DNA of 64,000 bases from Streptomyces monomycini (GCF_022271435.1 NZ_JAFIQY010000013.1:119587-183586), one strand, 5' to 3'; numbered from the stretch's first letter, positions 53,010 to 61,954 are shown. A program made the numbers and translations. Notes: generated by a model not told the origin, from the letters alone.

Positions 53010-53975
53010 TCACGCCGTGTCGAGCCGCGCCCGCTGCGCCACGTCCAGTCGCAGGTCCAGGGCCGCCAGGCACTCGTCCAGCTGTGTCACCGAGCTCACA
53101 CCGAGGACGGGTACGACCGGCACCCGGCCGCCGGTCAGCCAGGCCAGCACCACCTGGTTCACGGTGGCCCCGGCCTCCGCCGCGACCTCCTGGACGACCC
53201 GCAGTCGCGCCACCGACCCGGGGTGGTCGTACCGTTCGGGCAGCGGCTTCTCCGGCCGCGCGTACCCGCCGTGCATCAGCGTCGAGTAGCCGAGCAGCGT
53301 CAGGTCGTCGTGCGCAGCGGCGTAGTCGAGCAGTTCTTCGTCGGTCTCCCGCTGGAGGCCGGGCTCGGCGTCGGGCCGGGGCCGCAGATAGGTGGGCCGC
53401 TGCTGTACGGCGCGGAAGCCGGGCAGGTTCCGCGCGCCGGCGATGTGGCGGGCCTCGGCGAGCCGCCACGTGGCGTGGTTGCTGGCCCCGAGGACGCCCA
53501 CGGCACCGTCCCGCACCAGGCCGGCGAGTGCCTCGACGGTCTCCTCCAGCGGCACGGTCCGGTCCTCGACGTGGGCGTAGTACAGGTCCACCCGGTCGGT
53601 GCCGAGCCGCCGCAGGCTGCCGTCGATCGCGGCCCGTACGGTCTTCTCGCCCAGCCCTTCCAGGTTGGCGGGCCATTCGGGGCCGCGGGACGGATCGGGG
53701 CGGGCACCGGCCTTGGTGGCCAGCACCGTACGGTCCCTGGCGCCCCGGCTGCGCAGCCAGCGCCCGAGCAGCAGCTCGCTCTCGTCGCCGGTCGCGCCCG
53801 GCACCCAGCAGGCGTAGTTGTCGGCGGTGTCCAGGAAGGTGCCGCCCGCCTCGGCGAAGCGGTCGAGGATGGCGAACGAGGTCGGTTCGTCGACGGTGGT
53901 GCCGAACGGCAGGGTGCCCAGGCACAGGGCGCTGACCGTGGGCCCCGTACCGCCGCCGAGGGTGCGGTAGCGCAT
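53010..53975 (-). CDS. Aldo/keto reductase
   Basis: 321 residues forming the TIM barrel of the AKR superfamily. Catalytic residues are visible: Asp/Tyr in FLDTADNYACW, Lys in VLATKAG and His in DLYYAHVED. The later GASNH and GVSSVTQLDECLAAL are the cofactor-binding parts. It reduces an aldehyde or ketone with NADPH, or works as an AKR12-like sugar/macrolide ketoreductase. AAGGAG precedes the ATG at 53975. No partner is adjacent. Confidence 0.9.
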   Translation of the reverse strand: MRYRTLGGGTGPTVSALCLGTLPFGTTVDEPTSFAILDRFAEAGGTFLDTADNYACWVPGATGDESELLLGRWLRSRGARDRTVLATKAGARPDPSRGPEWPANLEGLGEKTVRAAIDGSLRRLGTDRVDLYYAHVEDRTVPLEETVEALAGLVRDGAVGVLGASNHATWRLAEARHIAGARNLPGFRAVQQRPTYLRPRPDAEPGLQRETDEELLDYAAAHDDLTLLGYSTLMHGGYARPEKPLPERYDHPGSVARLRVVQEVAAEAGATVNQVVLAWLTGGRVPVVPVLGVSSVTQLDECLAALDLRLDVAQRARLDTA

Positions 53976-54196
53976 GGTGGGTCTCCTTCGGGAGGCGCGT
54001 CGCGAGCCCGTACACGTACACCCCGTACACGTGCACACGGCCCGGAACGGCTGCGGTGCCGGTCCCCTCCGGACCGGCACCGCAGACCCTGCCTCTTGGA
54101 GTGCACATCAACGCAAGCGCCGCCGGAGCTTCCGCGTGCGGGCGTGCGCACCCGCACGCGCGTGCTGCTCGCGCCCCCGCCTACCCTCGCGCCCCC

Positions 54197-54967
54197 TCAC
54201 ACGCCCGCGTTGAGGAACAGCCCGCCGTCGACCTGGAGCGTCTGCCCCGTGACCCAGCCGGCGGCGTCGGACAGCAGGAACGCCGCCGCGCCTCCGATGT
54301 CCTCCGGGACGCCGAGGCGGCCCATCGGGTAGCCCGCCGCCGCCTCCTCCTCGCGGTTCTCGTACAGCGCGGCCGCGAACTTGGTCTTGACCACCGCGGG
54401 GGCGATGGAGTTGACCCGTACCACCGGCGCGAACTCGTGCGCCAGCTGGTACGTCAGGTTGATCATCGCGGCCTTGCTCATGCCGTACGCGCCGATGAAG
54501 GGCGAGGCGGAGACACCGGCGATGGAGGCGATGTTGACGATCGCGCCGCCGTTGTCCTTCTGCCACGCGTGCCAGGTGCGCTGCGCGAAGCCCAGCGCGG
54601 AGACGACGTTGGTCTCGAACACCTTGCGGGCGACGTTCAGGTCGAGGTCCGCGATCGGGCCGAAGACCGGGTTCGTACCGGCGTTGTTGACCAGGTAGTC
54701 GACGCGGCCGAACGCCTCCATGGCACGCTCGACGGCGACACCCTGGTGGGCCTCGTCGTGCGCCTTGCCCGCGACGCCGATGACGCGGTCGGCGCCCAGC
54801 GTCTCGACGGCCTCCTTGAGGGCGTCCTCGTTGCGGCCGGTGATGCAGACCTTGTCGCCACGCGCGACGAGCGCCCGCGCGATGCCGTACCCGATGCCCC
54901 GGCTGGCGCCGGTGACCAGTGCCGCCTTGCCGGAGAGCGGGGGCAGTGGGGTGTCCTGTGCGGTCAT
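54197..54967 (-). CDS. Short-chain dehydrogenase/reductase, FabG-like
   Basis: About 256 residues. The cofactor motif is LVTGASRGIGYGIARALVARG, with VCITGRN (Arg for NADP). NNAGTNP follows, the catalytic Ser is in NIASIAG, and Tyr/Lys are in GAYGMSKAAMINL; the end is PEDIGGAAAFLLSDAAGWVTGQTLQVDGG. It starts 17 bp after the neighbouring FabG-like gene's stop, so the two are co-transcribed. I chose the ATG at 54967 with AAGGTGG upstream; 54976 (GTG) is possible. The substrate may be a beta-ketoacyl-CoA or other ketone. Confidence 0.85.
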   Translation of the reverse strand: MTAQDTPLPPLSGKAALVTGASRGIGYGIARALVARGDKVCITGRNEDALKEAVETLGADRVIGVAGKAHDEAHQGVAVERAMEAFGRVDYLVNNAGTNPVFGPIADLDLNVARKVFETNVVSALGFAQRTWHAWQKDNGGAIVNIASIAGVSASPFIGAYGMSKAAMINLTYQLAHEFAPVVRVNSIAPAVVKTKFAAALYENREEEAAAGYPMGRLGVPEDIGGAAAFLLSDAAGWVTGQTLQVDGGLFLNAGV

Positions 54968-54984
54968 GTTCGCCACCTTCGAAG

Positions 54985-55746
54985 TCAGTTGAGCGGTCCG
55001 CCGGCCACGTACATGACCTGGCCGGAGACGAAGCCGGCCGCCTCGCCCGCGAAGAAGGCGATGGCGTTGGCGATGTCCTCGGGCCGGCCGACGCGCTGTA
55101 CGGGGATCTGGGTGGCGGCCGCGGCCTGGAAGTCCTCGAAGCCCATGCCGACCCGCTCGGCGGTGGCGGCGGTCATGTCGGTGACGATGAAGCCGGGGGC
55201 GACGGCGTTGGCGGTGACGCCGAACTTGCCCAGTTCGATGGCGAGGGTCTTGGTGAAGCCCTGGAGGCCGGCCTTGGCGGCCGAATAGTTGACCTGTCCG
55301 CGGTTGCCGAGCGCCGAGCTGGAGGAGAGGTTGACGATGCGGCCGAACTTGGCGTCGACCATGTGCTTCTGACAGGCGCGCGACATCAGGAACGCGCCCC
55401 GCAGGTGCACGTTCATGACGGTGTCCCAGTCGCTGTCGCTCATCTTGAACAGCAGGTTGTCACGGAGTACGCCCGCGTTGTTGACGAGCACGGTCGGCGC
55501 GCCCAGCTCCGCCGCGACCCGCGCGACCGCCGCCTCCACCTGCTCCGCGTCCGAGACGTCGCACCCCACGGCCAGCGCCTTGCCGCCGGCCGCGGTGATC
55601 TTCTCGACGGTGTCCTTGCAGGCCGCCTCGTCCAGGTCGAGGACGGCGACGGCGCGGCCCTCGGCGGCCAGGCGCACGGCGGTCGCCGCGCCGATGCCGC
55701 GGGCCGCGCCCGTCACGATGGCTACGCGCTGCTCGGTGGTGGACAT
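54985..55746 (-). CDS. fabG: 3-oxoacyl-ACP/CoA reductase-type SDR (FabG-like)
   Basis: 253 residues with IVTGAARGIGAATAVRLAAEG, VLDLDEAACKDT (Asp after strand 2), NNAGVLRDNLLFKMSDSDWDTVMNVHLRG, the Ser in NLSSSSALGNRGQVNYSAAKAGLQGFTKTLAIEL, and the C-terminal MYVAGGPL. This closely follows the FabG pattern, including the DNLLFKM segment common in CoA-linked fatty-acid oxidation or polyhydroxyalkanoate reductases. GAGGAG precedes the ATG. Upstream, GAGCAACCGCTTAGTA (55807-55822) resembles half of a TetR-type operator often seen at acyl-CoA genes. Confidence 0.9.
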   Translation of the reverse strand: MSTTEQRVAIVTGAARGIGAATAVRLAAEGRAVAVLDLDEAACKDTVEKITAAGGKALAVGCDVSDAEQVEAAVARVAAELGAPTVLVNNAGVLRDNLLFKMSDSDWDTVMNVHLRGAFLMSRACQKHMVDAKFGRIVNLSSSSALGNRGQVNYSAAKAGLQGFTKTLAIELGKFGVTANAVAPGFIVTDMTAATAERVGMGFEDFQAAAATQIPVQRVGRPEDIANAIAFFAGEAAGFVSGQVMYVAGGPLN

Positions 55747-55965
55747 GCGGGGTTCTCCTCACCCTCGAAACCTCGACGAGCGGTCCGCCGCACCGCAACC
55801 ACAGGTGAGCAACCGCTTAGTAGCTTCAGCAGGGGTGACGCTAGAAGCCCGGCCATCCCCTGTCAACGCCTCCCCGGCACGCCCGCGCACTTCAGGGCGC
55901 CCGCCGACCCCTGTACGGGCCGACGGCCACCGGGCCCCGTACGGACCGGCGGCCGCCCCTCCGCC

Positions 55966-56361
55966 TCACCTCACCAACAGTTCGAGCAGCCGCTCCGCCT
56001 CCACGGACGGGTCCACGGTCAGCCCGGTGTGCACCGGCCCGGGCTGGACCACGGTGCTGCGCGGCGCGATCAGCCACCGGAAGCGCCGCCCCGCGTCGTC
56101 ACCCGCGGCCTGCCCGGCCCGCTCGCCGCCCAAGCAGATCCCCTCGACGGCGTGCAGCGCCGCCTTGACGCCCTCGACGTCGGCCGTCGCGTCGAGCGCC
56201 CGCAGCCGCCCCTCGTCCAGATGCGTACGCGCCTCGACGAAGCGCCGGGCGCGGCAGTACACGACCACCCCCGCATTGATCATCTCGCCGCGTTCGACCC
56301 GCGGTACGACCTTGAGCAGGGCGTACTCGAACACGTCACGTCCGTTGTGCAGGCCGCTCAC
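55966..56361 (-). CDS. DUF3037 family protein
   Basis: 131 residues matching DUF3037: FEYALLKVVPRVERGEMINAGVVVYCRARRFVEAR at the N-terminus, then FRWLIAPRSTVVQPGPVHTGLTVD and a C-terminal helix. The function of the family is unknown. It overlaps the HipA-like gene's stop codon by GTGA. DUF3037 and HipA-like kinases are, to my knowledge, repeatedly adjacent, so the two likely work together. Confidence 0.85.
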   Translation of the reverse strand: MSGLHNGRDVFEYALLKVVPRVERGEMINAGVVVYCRARRFVEARTHLDEGRLRALDATADVEGVKAALHAVEGICLGGERAGQAAGDDAGRRFRWLIAPRSTVVQPGPVHTGLTVDPSVEAERLLELLVR

Positions 56362-57182
56362 TTCACTGCCCTCCGCGGCAACTCGGTCGCCAGCCAGCCC
56401 GGCACCCGCGAGGGCCCGTCCTTCGTGGGGTCCCCGATGTTGATCCGCTCACCGATCACCGGGGCGCGGTCCAGCAGCGCCCGCACATAGGCGCGGCGCA
56501 GCTCGTCCGGCGAGTCGAAACCAGGCTCTCCCGCCAGCCACTCGTCCGGCACCGCGGCCGCGACCTCGGCCAGCAGCTCCTCGGTGACCAGCGGCGCGAG
56601 CTCGGCCGCCGCGGCCTCGACGTCCGGCCCGAAGCTCGCCAGCACATGGTCGGAGGCGTCGTACGGCTTGGCCGCCGACTTCTCGGCGGTGGGCCAGTTG
56701 TGCTGCCAGATCATCGTGGCGCCATGGTCGATCAGCCACAGCTCCCCGTGCCAGACCAGCAGATTCGGGTTGCGCCACGACCGGTCCACGTTGTTGATCA
56801 GCGCGTCGAACCACACCACCCGGCCCGCCTCCCGCGCGGACACCTCGAAGGCCAGCGGATCGAACCCGAGCGACCCCGGCAGATAGTCCATCCCCAGGTT
56901 CAGCCCGCCACTGGCCTTCAGCAGCTCCTGCACCTCCTGATCGGGCTCGCTCAGCCCGATCACCGGATCCAGCTGCATCCGCACCAACTCCGGCACCCGC
57001 AGCCCGAGCCGGCGCCCCAGCTCCCCGCAGACAACCTCGGCGACCAGGGTCTTGCGCCCCTGCCCCGCCCCGGTGAACTTCATGACGTACGTACCGAGAT
57101 CGTCGGCCTCGACGATCCCCGGAAGCGACCCGCCCTCACGCAAGGGCGTGACGTAGCGGGTCGCGATGACTTCGGACAACAT
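56358..57182 (-). CDS. HipA-like kinase family protein
   Basis: 274 residues of the HipA-like (HipA_2) kinase group, shorter than E. coli HipA. The ATP-binding Lys is in TYVMKFTGAGQGRKTLVAE. The catalytic loop is ALINNVDRSWRNPNLL (Asp with Asn five on, as in NxDxxxxN), and the Mg-binding Asp is in LWLIDHGATMIW. All key kinase residues seem present. HipA kinases phosphorylate tRNA synthetases, but the targets of this short group are unknown. No HipB-type DNA-binding antitoxin is present; instead DUF3037 is coupled downstream. An integrase remnant lies upstream. Confidence 0.8.
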   Translation of the reverse strand: MLSEVIATRYVTPLREGGSLPGIVEADDLGTYVMKFTGAGQGRKTLVAEVVCGELGRRLGLRVPELVRMQLDPVIGLSEPDQEVQELLKASGGLNLGMDYLPGSLGFDPLAFEVSAREAGRVVWFDALINNVDRSWRNPNLLVWHGELWLIDHGATMIWQHNWPTAEKSAAKPYDASDHVLASFGPDVEAAAAELAPLVTEELLAEVAAAVPDEWLAGEPGFDSPDELRRAYVRALLDRAPVIGERINIGDPTKDGPSRVPGWLATELPRRAVK

Positions 57183-57348
57183 GCGAATCAGGCTACTTCC
57201 TGGGCTTCGTCGCAGGTCAGCGACGTGCGGTCGATTCGGTCCACAGATAACGATGCAATCTTACCGATACGATCGCATCGAATCCTGCCGCAGTCATCCC
57301 TCCCACCCGAAAGCCTTCCGGAGGAGCTTGGGGAGAATTGGGGGAGCT

Positions 57349-57582
57349 TCAATTTTCAACCACAGTCCCCACCTGATTGCCCAGCAGCCCGTCGATGGCT
57401 CGACGTCCTCGCCCCCCAGCCTCCGGCATGAAGTGAGCATGGTGACTGAGCGTGATCACCGAGGACGAGTGATCTAGCCACCTGGCCAGGGTCACCACCA
57501 ACTCACCTGCCTCAAGGACCACCGACGCGTACGTGTGCCGCAGCACGTGGGAGCCGTCCCGGTGGCTGGTGGGGCGGGTCAC
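57349..57582 (-). pseudogene. Tyrosine recombinase (integrase) C-terminal remnant
   Basis: About 75 residues of the catalytic end of a tyrosine recombinase: SHVLRHTYASVVLEAGE (Arg/His of box II), then LDHSSSVITLSHHAHFMP, where the second box reads LGH-like with His. The catalytic Tyr expected before AHFMP is His here (HHAHFMP). The N-terminal 300 or so residues are absent; the frame runs into the polysaccharide deacetylase gene. It is a dead remnant of an integrated element, oriented leftward. Confidence 0.8.
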
Positions 57583-58421
57583 GGGTGATAGACGGTGCCG
57601 GGCTGCGGACTGGCCGGGGCCAGGAGTTGGGGGACGGTGACGAAGGTGTATCCCCGGGCGCGGAGCTCGTCGATGATCCTGGGCACGGCGGGGACGGTGC
57701 CGTCGTAGATGTCGTGGAGCAGGATGATGCCGTCACGGGATGCCTGGTCGAGGATGCGGTCGCCGATCAGGCGGGTGTCCGTGGTGGCGTAGTCGCTCGC
57801 CGTGGCGCTCCACAGGATTTCGGACAGGCCCAGTGCGCGGGTGGCCGAACCCACCGACTCGTCCGTGCCGCCCTGCGGCGGTCGCATGAGGGTGGGAGCC
57901 TTGCCGGTGATCTTCTGGATCGCGTCCTGGGTGCGGACCAGCTCGTCGCGTATCTCGTCGGGGGTGAGGTCGTCGAGGCGCTGGTGGGTCCAGGTGTGGT
58001 TGCCGATCTCGTGCCCTTCGGCTGCTTCCCGGCGTACCAGGTCAGGGTGGGCGAGGACGTGGTTCTTGCCGAGGAGGAAGAAGGTGGCGTGCACCTTCTT
58101 CTTTTTGAGGATGTCCAGGAGCTCCGGGGTGTGGGGCCCGGGGCCGGCGTCGAAGGTCAGCGCGATGCACTTCGCCTTCCGGCAGTCCACCGGTGTCTCC
58201 GCGGACTTGCCCGCGGAGGCCGCCGGGGAGAGCGCGCTCTGGTCCGCTTGCTCGCGCGCCTGGGCCGGCGTGACGCGTTGTTGCCCGCATCCGGTCATCA
58301 GGCCTGTCCCGGTGAGGAGGCAGAGCGCAGCGGTCGCTGCGCGACGCCGGCGGGCGATGCCGCGGTGACTTGGGCGGAGGGGACGGACAAGGCGGACGAG
58401 ACGGGTGGTGGGGCTGGGCAT
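57579..58421 (-). CDS. Polysaccharide deacetylase lipoprotein (NodB/CE4)
   Basis: 280 residues from the ATG at 58421. A basic N-terminus and hydrophobic stretch AATAALCLLTGTGLMTGC end in a lipobox Cys. The NodB domain begins CIALTFDAGPGPHTPELL. Motif 1 has catalytic Asp, but the second metal-binding Asp of TFDDGP is Ala, a variant known in some members. Motif 2 is HEIGNHTWTHQ with both metal His, motif 3 is RPPQGGTD, and HDIYDGT contains the late His. It deacetylates peptidoglycan or another polymer outside the cell. It is divergent from a two-component system. Confidence 0.85.
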   Translation of the reverse strand: MPSPTTRLVRLVRPLRPSHRGIARRRRAATAALCLLTGTGLMTGCGQQRVTPAQAREQADQSALSPAASAGKSAETPVDCRKAKCIALTFDAGPGPHTPELLDILKKKKVHATFFLLGKNHVLAHPDLVRREAAEGHEIGNHTWTHQRLDDLTPDEIRDELVRTQDAIQKITGKAPTLMRPPQGGTDESVGSATRALGLSEILWSATASDYATTDTRLIGDRILDQASRDGIILLHDIYDGTVPAVPRIIDELRARGYTFVTVPQLLAPASPQPGTVYHP

Positions 58422-58548
58422 GAGGGCAGCTTTCTGGGGCCAGGTACGTCGGAGGACCAGGCCGGTGCGGGCCCGTCGAGCCCTGCTCGGCCGTGAGCAG
58501 GCGGGCGCTTCGCCGTCCGGCGTGGTGGAGACACACCATGCGGGAGCC

Positions 58549-58579
58549 AACCCAAAGATGATCTAAAGAACCCAAAGAT
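58549..58579. promoter_or_regulatory. Direct repeats AACCCAAAGAT, 20-bp period
   Basis: AACCCAAAGAT occurs at 58549-58559 and 58569-58579, with the related ATCTAAAG between. Direct repeats with about two helical turns between them are typical of OmpR/PhoB-family binding sites. They lie 45 bp before the response regulator start and 128 bp from the divergent deacetylase start, so they may control both. Confidence 0.55.
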
Positions 58580-58622
58580 CGCCTTCAGGGAAAAGGGCGG
58601 GCGGCGTGAAAGTCTTGACCGC

Positions 58623-59315
58623 GTGAAAGGCATCCTGGTCGTCGAGGACGATCCGCAGCTCGGGCCCGCCCTACGGCGCGGGCTGACGGCAGAGGGCTAC
58701 CGCGTCGACCTCGTCCGCGACGGCAACAGCGGACTGGAGCGGGCCCTGACCGGCGACCATGCGGTCATCGTGCTGGACATCATGCTCCCCGGCCTGAACG
58801 GCTACCGGGTCTGCTCCGCGCTGCGCGCCGCGGGCCTGAATACGCCCGTACTGATGCTGACCGCGAAGGACGGCGAGTACGACGAGGCGGAGGGCCTGGA
58901 CACCGGTGCCGATGACTACCTGGTCAAGCCGTTCTCCTCGGTGGTCCTGCTCGCGCGGCTGCGGGCCCTGCTGCGCCGGGACGGCGCCGCCACCGCGGCC
59001 GGCCGGTCCGTACTGCGCGCCGGCGACCTGTGGGCGGACCTGTCCTCCCGCCGCGCGGGGCGGGGCGGCACCGAGTTCGCCCTGACGCCCAAAGAGTTCG
59101 CCATCCTCACCTGTCTGCTGCGCGTACCGGACCGCCCGGTGTCGAAGGAGGCAATCCTGGACGAGGTCTGGGACCCCGCGTACACCGGGGGCACCGCCAT
59201 CGTGGAGGTCTACATCTCCGCACTGCGCAAGAAGGTCGACGCCCCCTTCGCCGCCCACAGCATCGAGACCGTCCGCGGATACGGCTACCGCCTCACGGCC
59301 CGGGAACAGCCGTGA
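58623..59315 (+). CDS. OmpR/PhoB family response regulator
   Basis: 230 residues. The receiver domain has acidic residues VVEDD (9-10), phospho-acceptor Asp52 in VIVLDIMLPG, the switch Thr/Ala in MLTAKDG and Lys in LVKPF. A winged-helix output domain follows at about 130-228 (FALTPKEFAILTCLLRVPDRPVSKEAILDEVW, GTAIVEVYISALRKKV, TVRGYGYRL). It starts with GTG. Its stop overlaps the kinase GTG (GTGA). It probably regulates its own operon and the divergent deacetylase. Confidence 0.9.
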   Translation: MKGILVVEDDPQLGPALRRGLTAEGYRVDLVRDGNSGLERALTGDHAVIVLDIMLPGLNGYRVCSALRAAGLNTPVLMLTAKDGEYDEAEGLDTGADDYLVKPFSSVVLLARLRALLRRDGAATAAGRSVLRAGDLWADLSSRRAGRGGTEFALTPKEFAILTCLLRVPDRPVSKEAILDEVWDPAYTGGTAIVEVYISALRKKVDAPFAAHSIETVRGYGYRLTAREQP

Positions 59316-60883
59316 CAACCGGCCGGAAGCATCTCTTGCGCCGCCCACCGGCCCTGCTCCGTGTCCTGCCCGGACACCTTCGTATCGCCTGCGTGGCGGG
59401 GCTCGCCGCCCTCGTACTGTTCGGCAGCGGGGCATGGTGGCTGTTCCGGCACGTCAGCGCCGACGCTTACCAGAAGACGGAGAACCGGGCATTCGAGCTG
59501 TCCATCCAACTCGCCGCCCAGGCAGCCGCAGGCAAAGAAGACCTCGCCGATCCCCTGCTCCACTGGCCCCTCATCCAGATCGACCGAACGGGCCGCATCA
59601 TCACCGCGGCCGACGGAACCATGGACCTCGCCGGCCTGACCGCGCTGCTCCCTCCGCCCCCCGCCCAGCCTCCCCGCCGGACAACCGCTTCCCCGGAGCG
59701 GGACACGATCCACGTCGGCGCGGTCGACGAACGCGAGCACGACCGCTTCCACCGGCCCGACGGGACGCTGAAACCGCCCCCCAGCCACGGCACCACTGCC
59801 CAGCAGAAGGCCCTCCTCGACCACCGGCAAGCTCACGATCTCGCACACCGCACCATGACCGTCTTCGCCACCGCCGTGCACACCCCGGCGAAAGCGTGCC
59901 ACCGGCCCACCGAAACCGACGGCTCGTGCCGCTCCACCCTCTACGTCTTCACACCCCCCTACGTTGCCGAGTATTCGACCGCCGCCCTGCGCATCCCGCT
60001 CACCGCGGGTGTCCCTCTCGCCGCGCTGCTGGTCGCCGCCCTTGCCTGGGCCGCCGCGCGCCGCTCCCTGCGTCCGGTTGAAGCCATCCGGCAGGAAGTC
60101 GCCGAGATCACCCACAGCAGCCTCGAACGCCGAGTCCCCGTCCCTGACGCCCGCGACCACGTCCGCCGCCTGGCACTGACCACCAACACCACCCTGGACC
60201 GGCTGGAGACCTCCGTAGAACGCCAACGCCGCTTCGTCGCGGACGCCTCGCACGAACTACGCTCCCCCGTCGCCGCCCTGAGCTACGAACTCGAAACCGC
60301 TCTCGCCCACCCCGACACCATCGACCCGTACCAGACACTCCACGACGCCCTCACCGCCACCCGGCGCATCCACACCCTCACCGAAGACCTGCTTCTGCTG
60401 GCCCGGCCCGACCACCCCGCCGCCCACTCCCTCGTCGACCTGGCCGGCCTCACCGCGGAACTCGTCCACGAGTACCAGCACCACAGCCACCCTGTCTCTC
60501 TGCGCAGCAGCCCCGGCCAGGCCCCCGTCCGCGGCGACGGCGCACAACTCCACCGTCTGCTGCGCAACCTCCTCGACAACGCCGTACGGCACGCACACAC
60601 CACCGTCGTCCTGGACGTCACCGACGACGGCCACACACGCAAGGTCACCGTCCACAATGACGGCACGCCGCTGCGCCCGGACGAGTACGAGCACATCTTC
60701 GAACGGTTCATCCGTCTCGACGAGGCCCGCGCCCGCGACATGGGCGGCAGCGGCCTCGGGCTCGCCATCGCCCGCGATATCGCCGAACGCCACCACGGCA
60801 CCCTCACGGCCCACTCCGACCACCCCCGCCCCGGCACCACCTTCACCCTGACCCTCCCCGGCACACCGGACACGACGTCGTGA
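59312..60883 (+). CDS. Sensor histidine kinase
   Basis: 523 residues. Helix 1 is about residues 24-46, followed by an extracytoplasmic sensor region of about 175 residues with Pro-rich parts and two Cys (KACHRPTETDGSCRS). Helix 2 is near residue 230-250, followed by a HAMP domain. The H-box DASHELRSPVAALSYELE holds His314, the N-box is LLRNLLDNAVRHA, and the G boxes include GGSGLGLAIARDIAERHHG. It phosphorylates the response regulator encoded upstream with overlapping codons. The stimulus is unknown; a cell-envelope signal is plausible given the divergent deacetylase. Confidence 0.9.
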   Translation: MTTGRKHLLRRPPALLRVLPGHLRIACVAGLAALVLFGSGAWWLFRHVSADAYQKTENRAFELSIQLAAQAAAGKEDLADPLLHWPLIQIDRTGRIITAADGTMDLAGLTALLPPPPAQPPRRTTASPERDTIHVGAVDEREHDRFHRPDGTLKPPPSHGTTAQQKALLDHRQAHDLAHRTMTVFATAVHTPAKACHRPTETDGSCRSTLYVFTPPYVAEYSTAALRIPLTAGVPLAALLVAALAWAAARRSLRPVEAIRQEVAEITHSSLERRVPVPDARDHVRRLALTTNTTLDRLETSVERQRRFVADASHELRSPVAALSYELETALAHPDTIDPYQTLHDALTATRRIHTLTEDLLLLARPDHPAAHSLVDLAGLTAELVHEYQHHSHPVSLRSSPGQAPVRGDGAQLHRLLRNLLDNAVRHAHTTVVLDVTDDGHTRKVTVHNDGTPLRPDEYEHIFERFIRLDEARARDMGGSGLGLAIARDIAERHHGTLTAHSDHPRPGTTFTLTLPGTPDTTS

Positions 60884-61170
60884 ACGCGGACCAGAGGCGG
60901 GGTGAAGACGGCGGCAGCGGTGTCGTGAGCGCCGGACCGCAGGCCTACCCGGTGCACCAGCTGATCTGAGTGTGTCTGAGTGTGGCGGCCTTGGACCGGC
61001 ACATCAGCGACTTGGCGCTCGTACCGGCTATGGGCCGATGTCGAGCCGACCCGCCAATCCGGGCACCTTGCCTCCGGGGCGCGCTGCTGGTCATGGTGGA
61101 TGTGCACTTCTGCACCGCCCCCTAGGCGCAATGCCGTTGCATTACTTGGTGGGCGTCCGCTGCTGGCACG
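60884..61170. other. Intergenic region without gene
   Basis: No gene is recognised between the histidine kinase and the IS4-type remnant. Short frames lack ribosome sites, and codon bias weakens toward the transposon debris. Confidence 0.35.
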
Positions 61171-61372
61171 GTGTCGGGGGTGGTGCCAGTGGCTGAGAGC
61201 GTGCCTGAGCTGGCGGGCTTTGGGGCGTTGACGTTGGTGTGTCCGCCGGGTCTGGCGGGCCGGGTGGTCGCGGCGTGTGGCCGGGGTGAGCGGCGCAGAC
61301 GGTTGTTGCCGGCTCGGCTGACGGTCTCTTTCGTGCTGGCTCCGGCGTTGTTGGGTCCGGCTCGTTTCGAGT
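61171..61372 (+). pseudogene. IS4-type transposase N-terminal remnant
   Basis: ESVPELAGFGALTLVCPPGLAGRVV...GRGERRRRLLPARLTVSFVLAPALL corresponds to the Insertion element 4 transposase N-terminal domain (typically IGVLTRxFPPELVDxVLAETGRxExRxRLLPARVVVYFVLALAL). The frame is broken after about 65 residues and the DDE domain is missing. It is a truncated relic abutting the GNAT promoter. Confidence 0.75.
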
Positions 61373-61405
61373 GTCCTTCCACGGGTGTGCGATAGGTTGC
61401 CCGCC

Positions 61406-61954
61406 ATGGCTGACCTCGGAACCGCTGCCTGGCCACCTGCCCCGATCAGAACCGAGCGGCTCGTGCTCCGCGGGTCCGAGGCCCAAGACCGTGCGGCGTT
61501 CATCGAGCTGTTCGCATCGCCAGAGGTGGGCACCTACATAGGCGGCCCTCGGCCGCGTCATGAGCTCGAACGAGCGGTGCCTGAGGTGCCCGGGCGACGT
61601 CCTGGTCTTTTCGTGGTCGCTCTCGACGGAGCGATGATCGGCATGATCACGCTTGACCCGCGCGGTGCAGAGCATCCGGGGCACGTCCGTCCGAACGCCG
61701 GGGAAGCCGGGCTCGGTTACCTGTTCCTGCCGCAGGCTTGGGGGTTCGGGTACGCCGCCGAGGCATGCGCAGCGGCACTCTACTGGTTCGCCGACGCGCT
61801 CCCCGGCGAGCCGGTGGTGCTGTGCACCCAGACCGCCAACGACCGCGCGATGCGCCTGGCAGCGAAGCTGGGGTTCACCGAGGTGGAGCGGTTCGAGGAG
61901 TACGGCGCCGAGCAGTGGTTCGGTGTGTGGCCTCCGGTCACGCCGTCCGGTTGA
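61406..61954 (+). CDS. GNAT family acetyltransferase (RimJ/RimL-like)
   Basis: 182 residues. It starts with the TERLVLRGSEAQDRAAFIELFASPEVGTYIGGP pattern of RimJ/RimL-type acetyltransferases. Motif A is LGYLFLPQAWGFGYAAEACAAALYW, and the end TQTANDRAMRLAAKLGFTEVERFEEYGAEQW matches motif B. It acetylates an amine, perhaps a protein N-terminus or an antibiotic. TAGGTT lies 7 nt before the ATG at 61406, so the mRNA may be leaderless. Flanking DNA consists of transposase relics. Confidence 0.85.
   Translation: MADLGTAAWPPAPIRTERLVLRGSEAQDRAAFIELFASPEVGTYIGGPRPRHELERAVPEVPGRRPGLFVVALDGAMIGMITLDPRGAEHPGHVRPNAGEAGLGYLFLPQAWGFGYAAEACAAALYWFADALPGEPVVLCTQTANDRAMRLAAKLGFTEVERFEEYGAEQWFGVWPPVTPSG

Noticed and set aside
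54197..55746. Idea that the two FabG-like SDRs belong to a polyketide cluster
   Set aside because: No ketosynthase, acyltransferase or carrier protein is present anywhere in the window.
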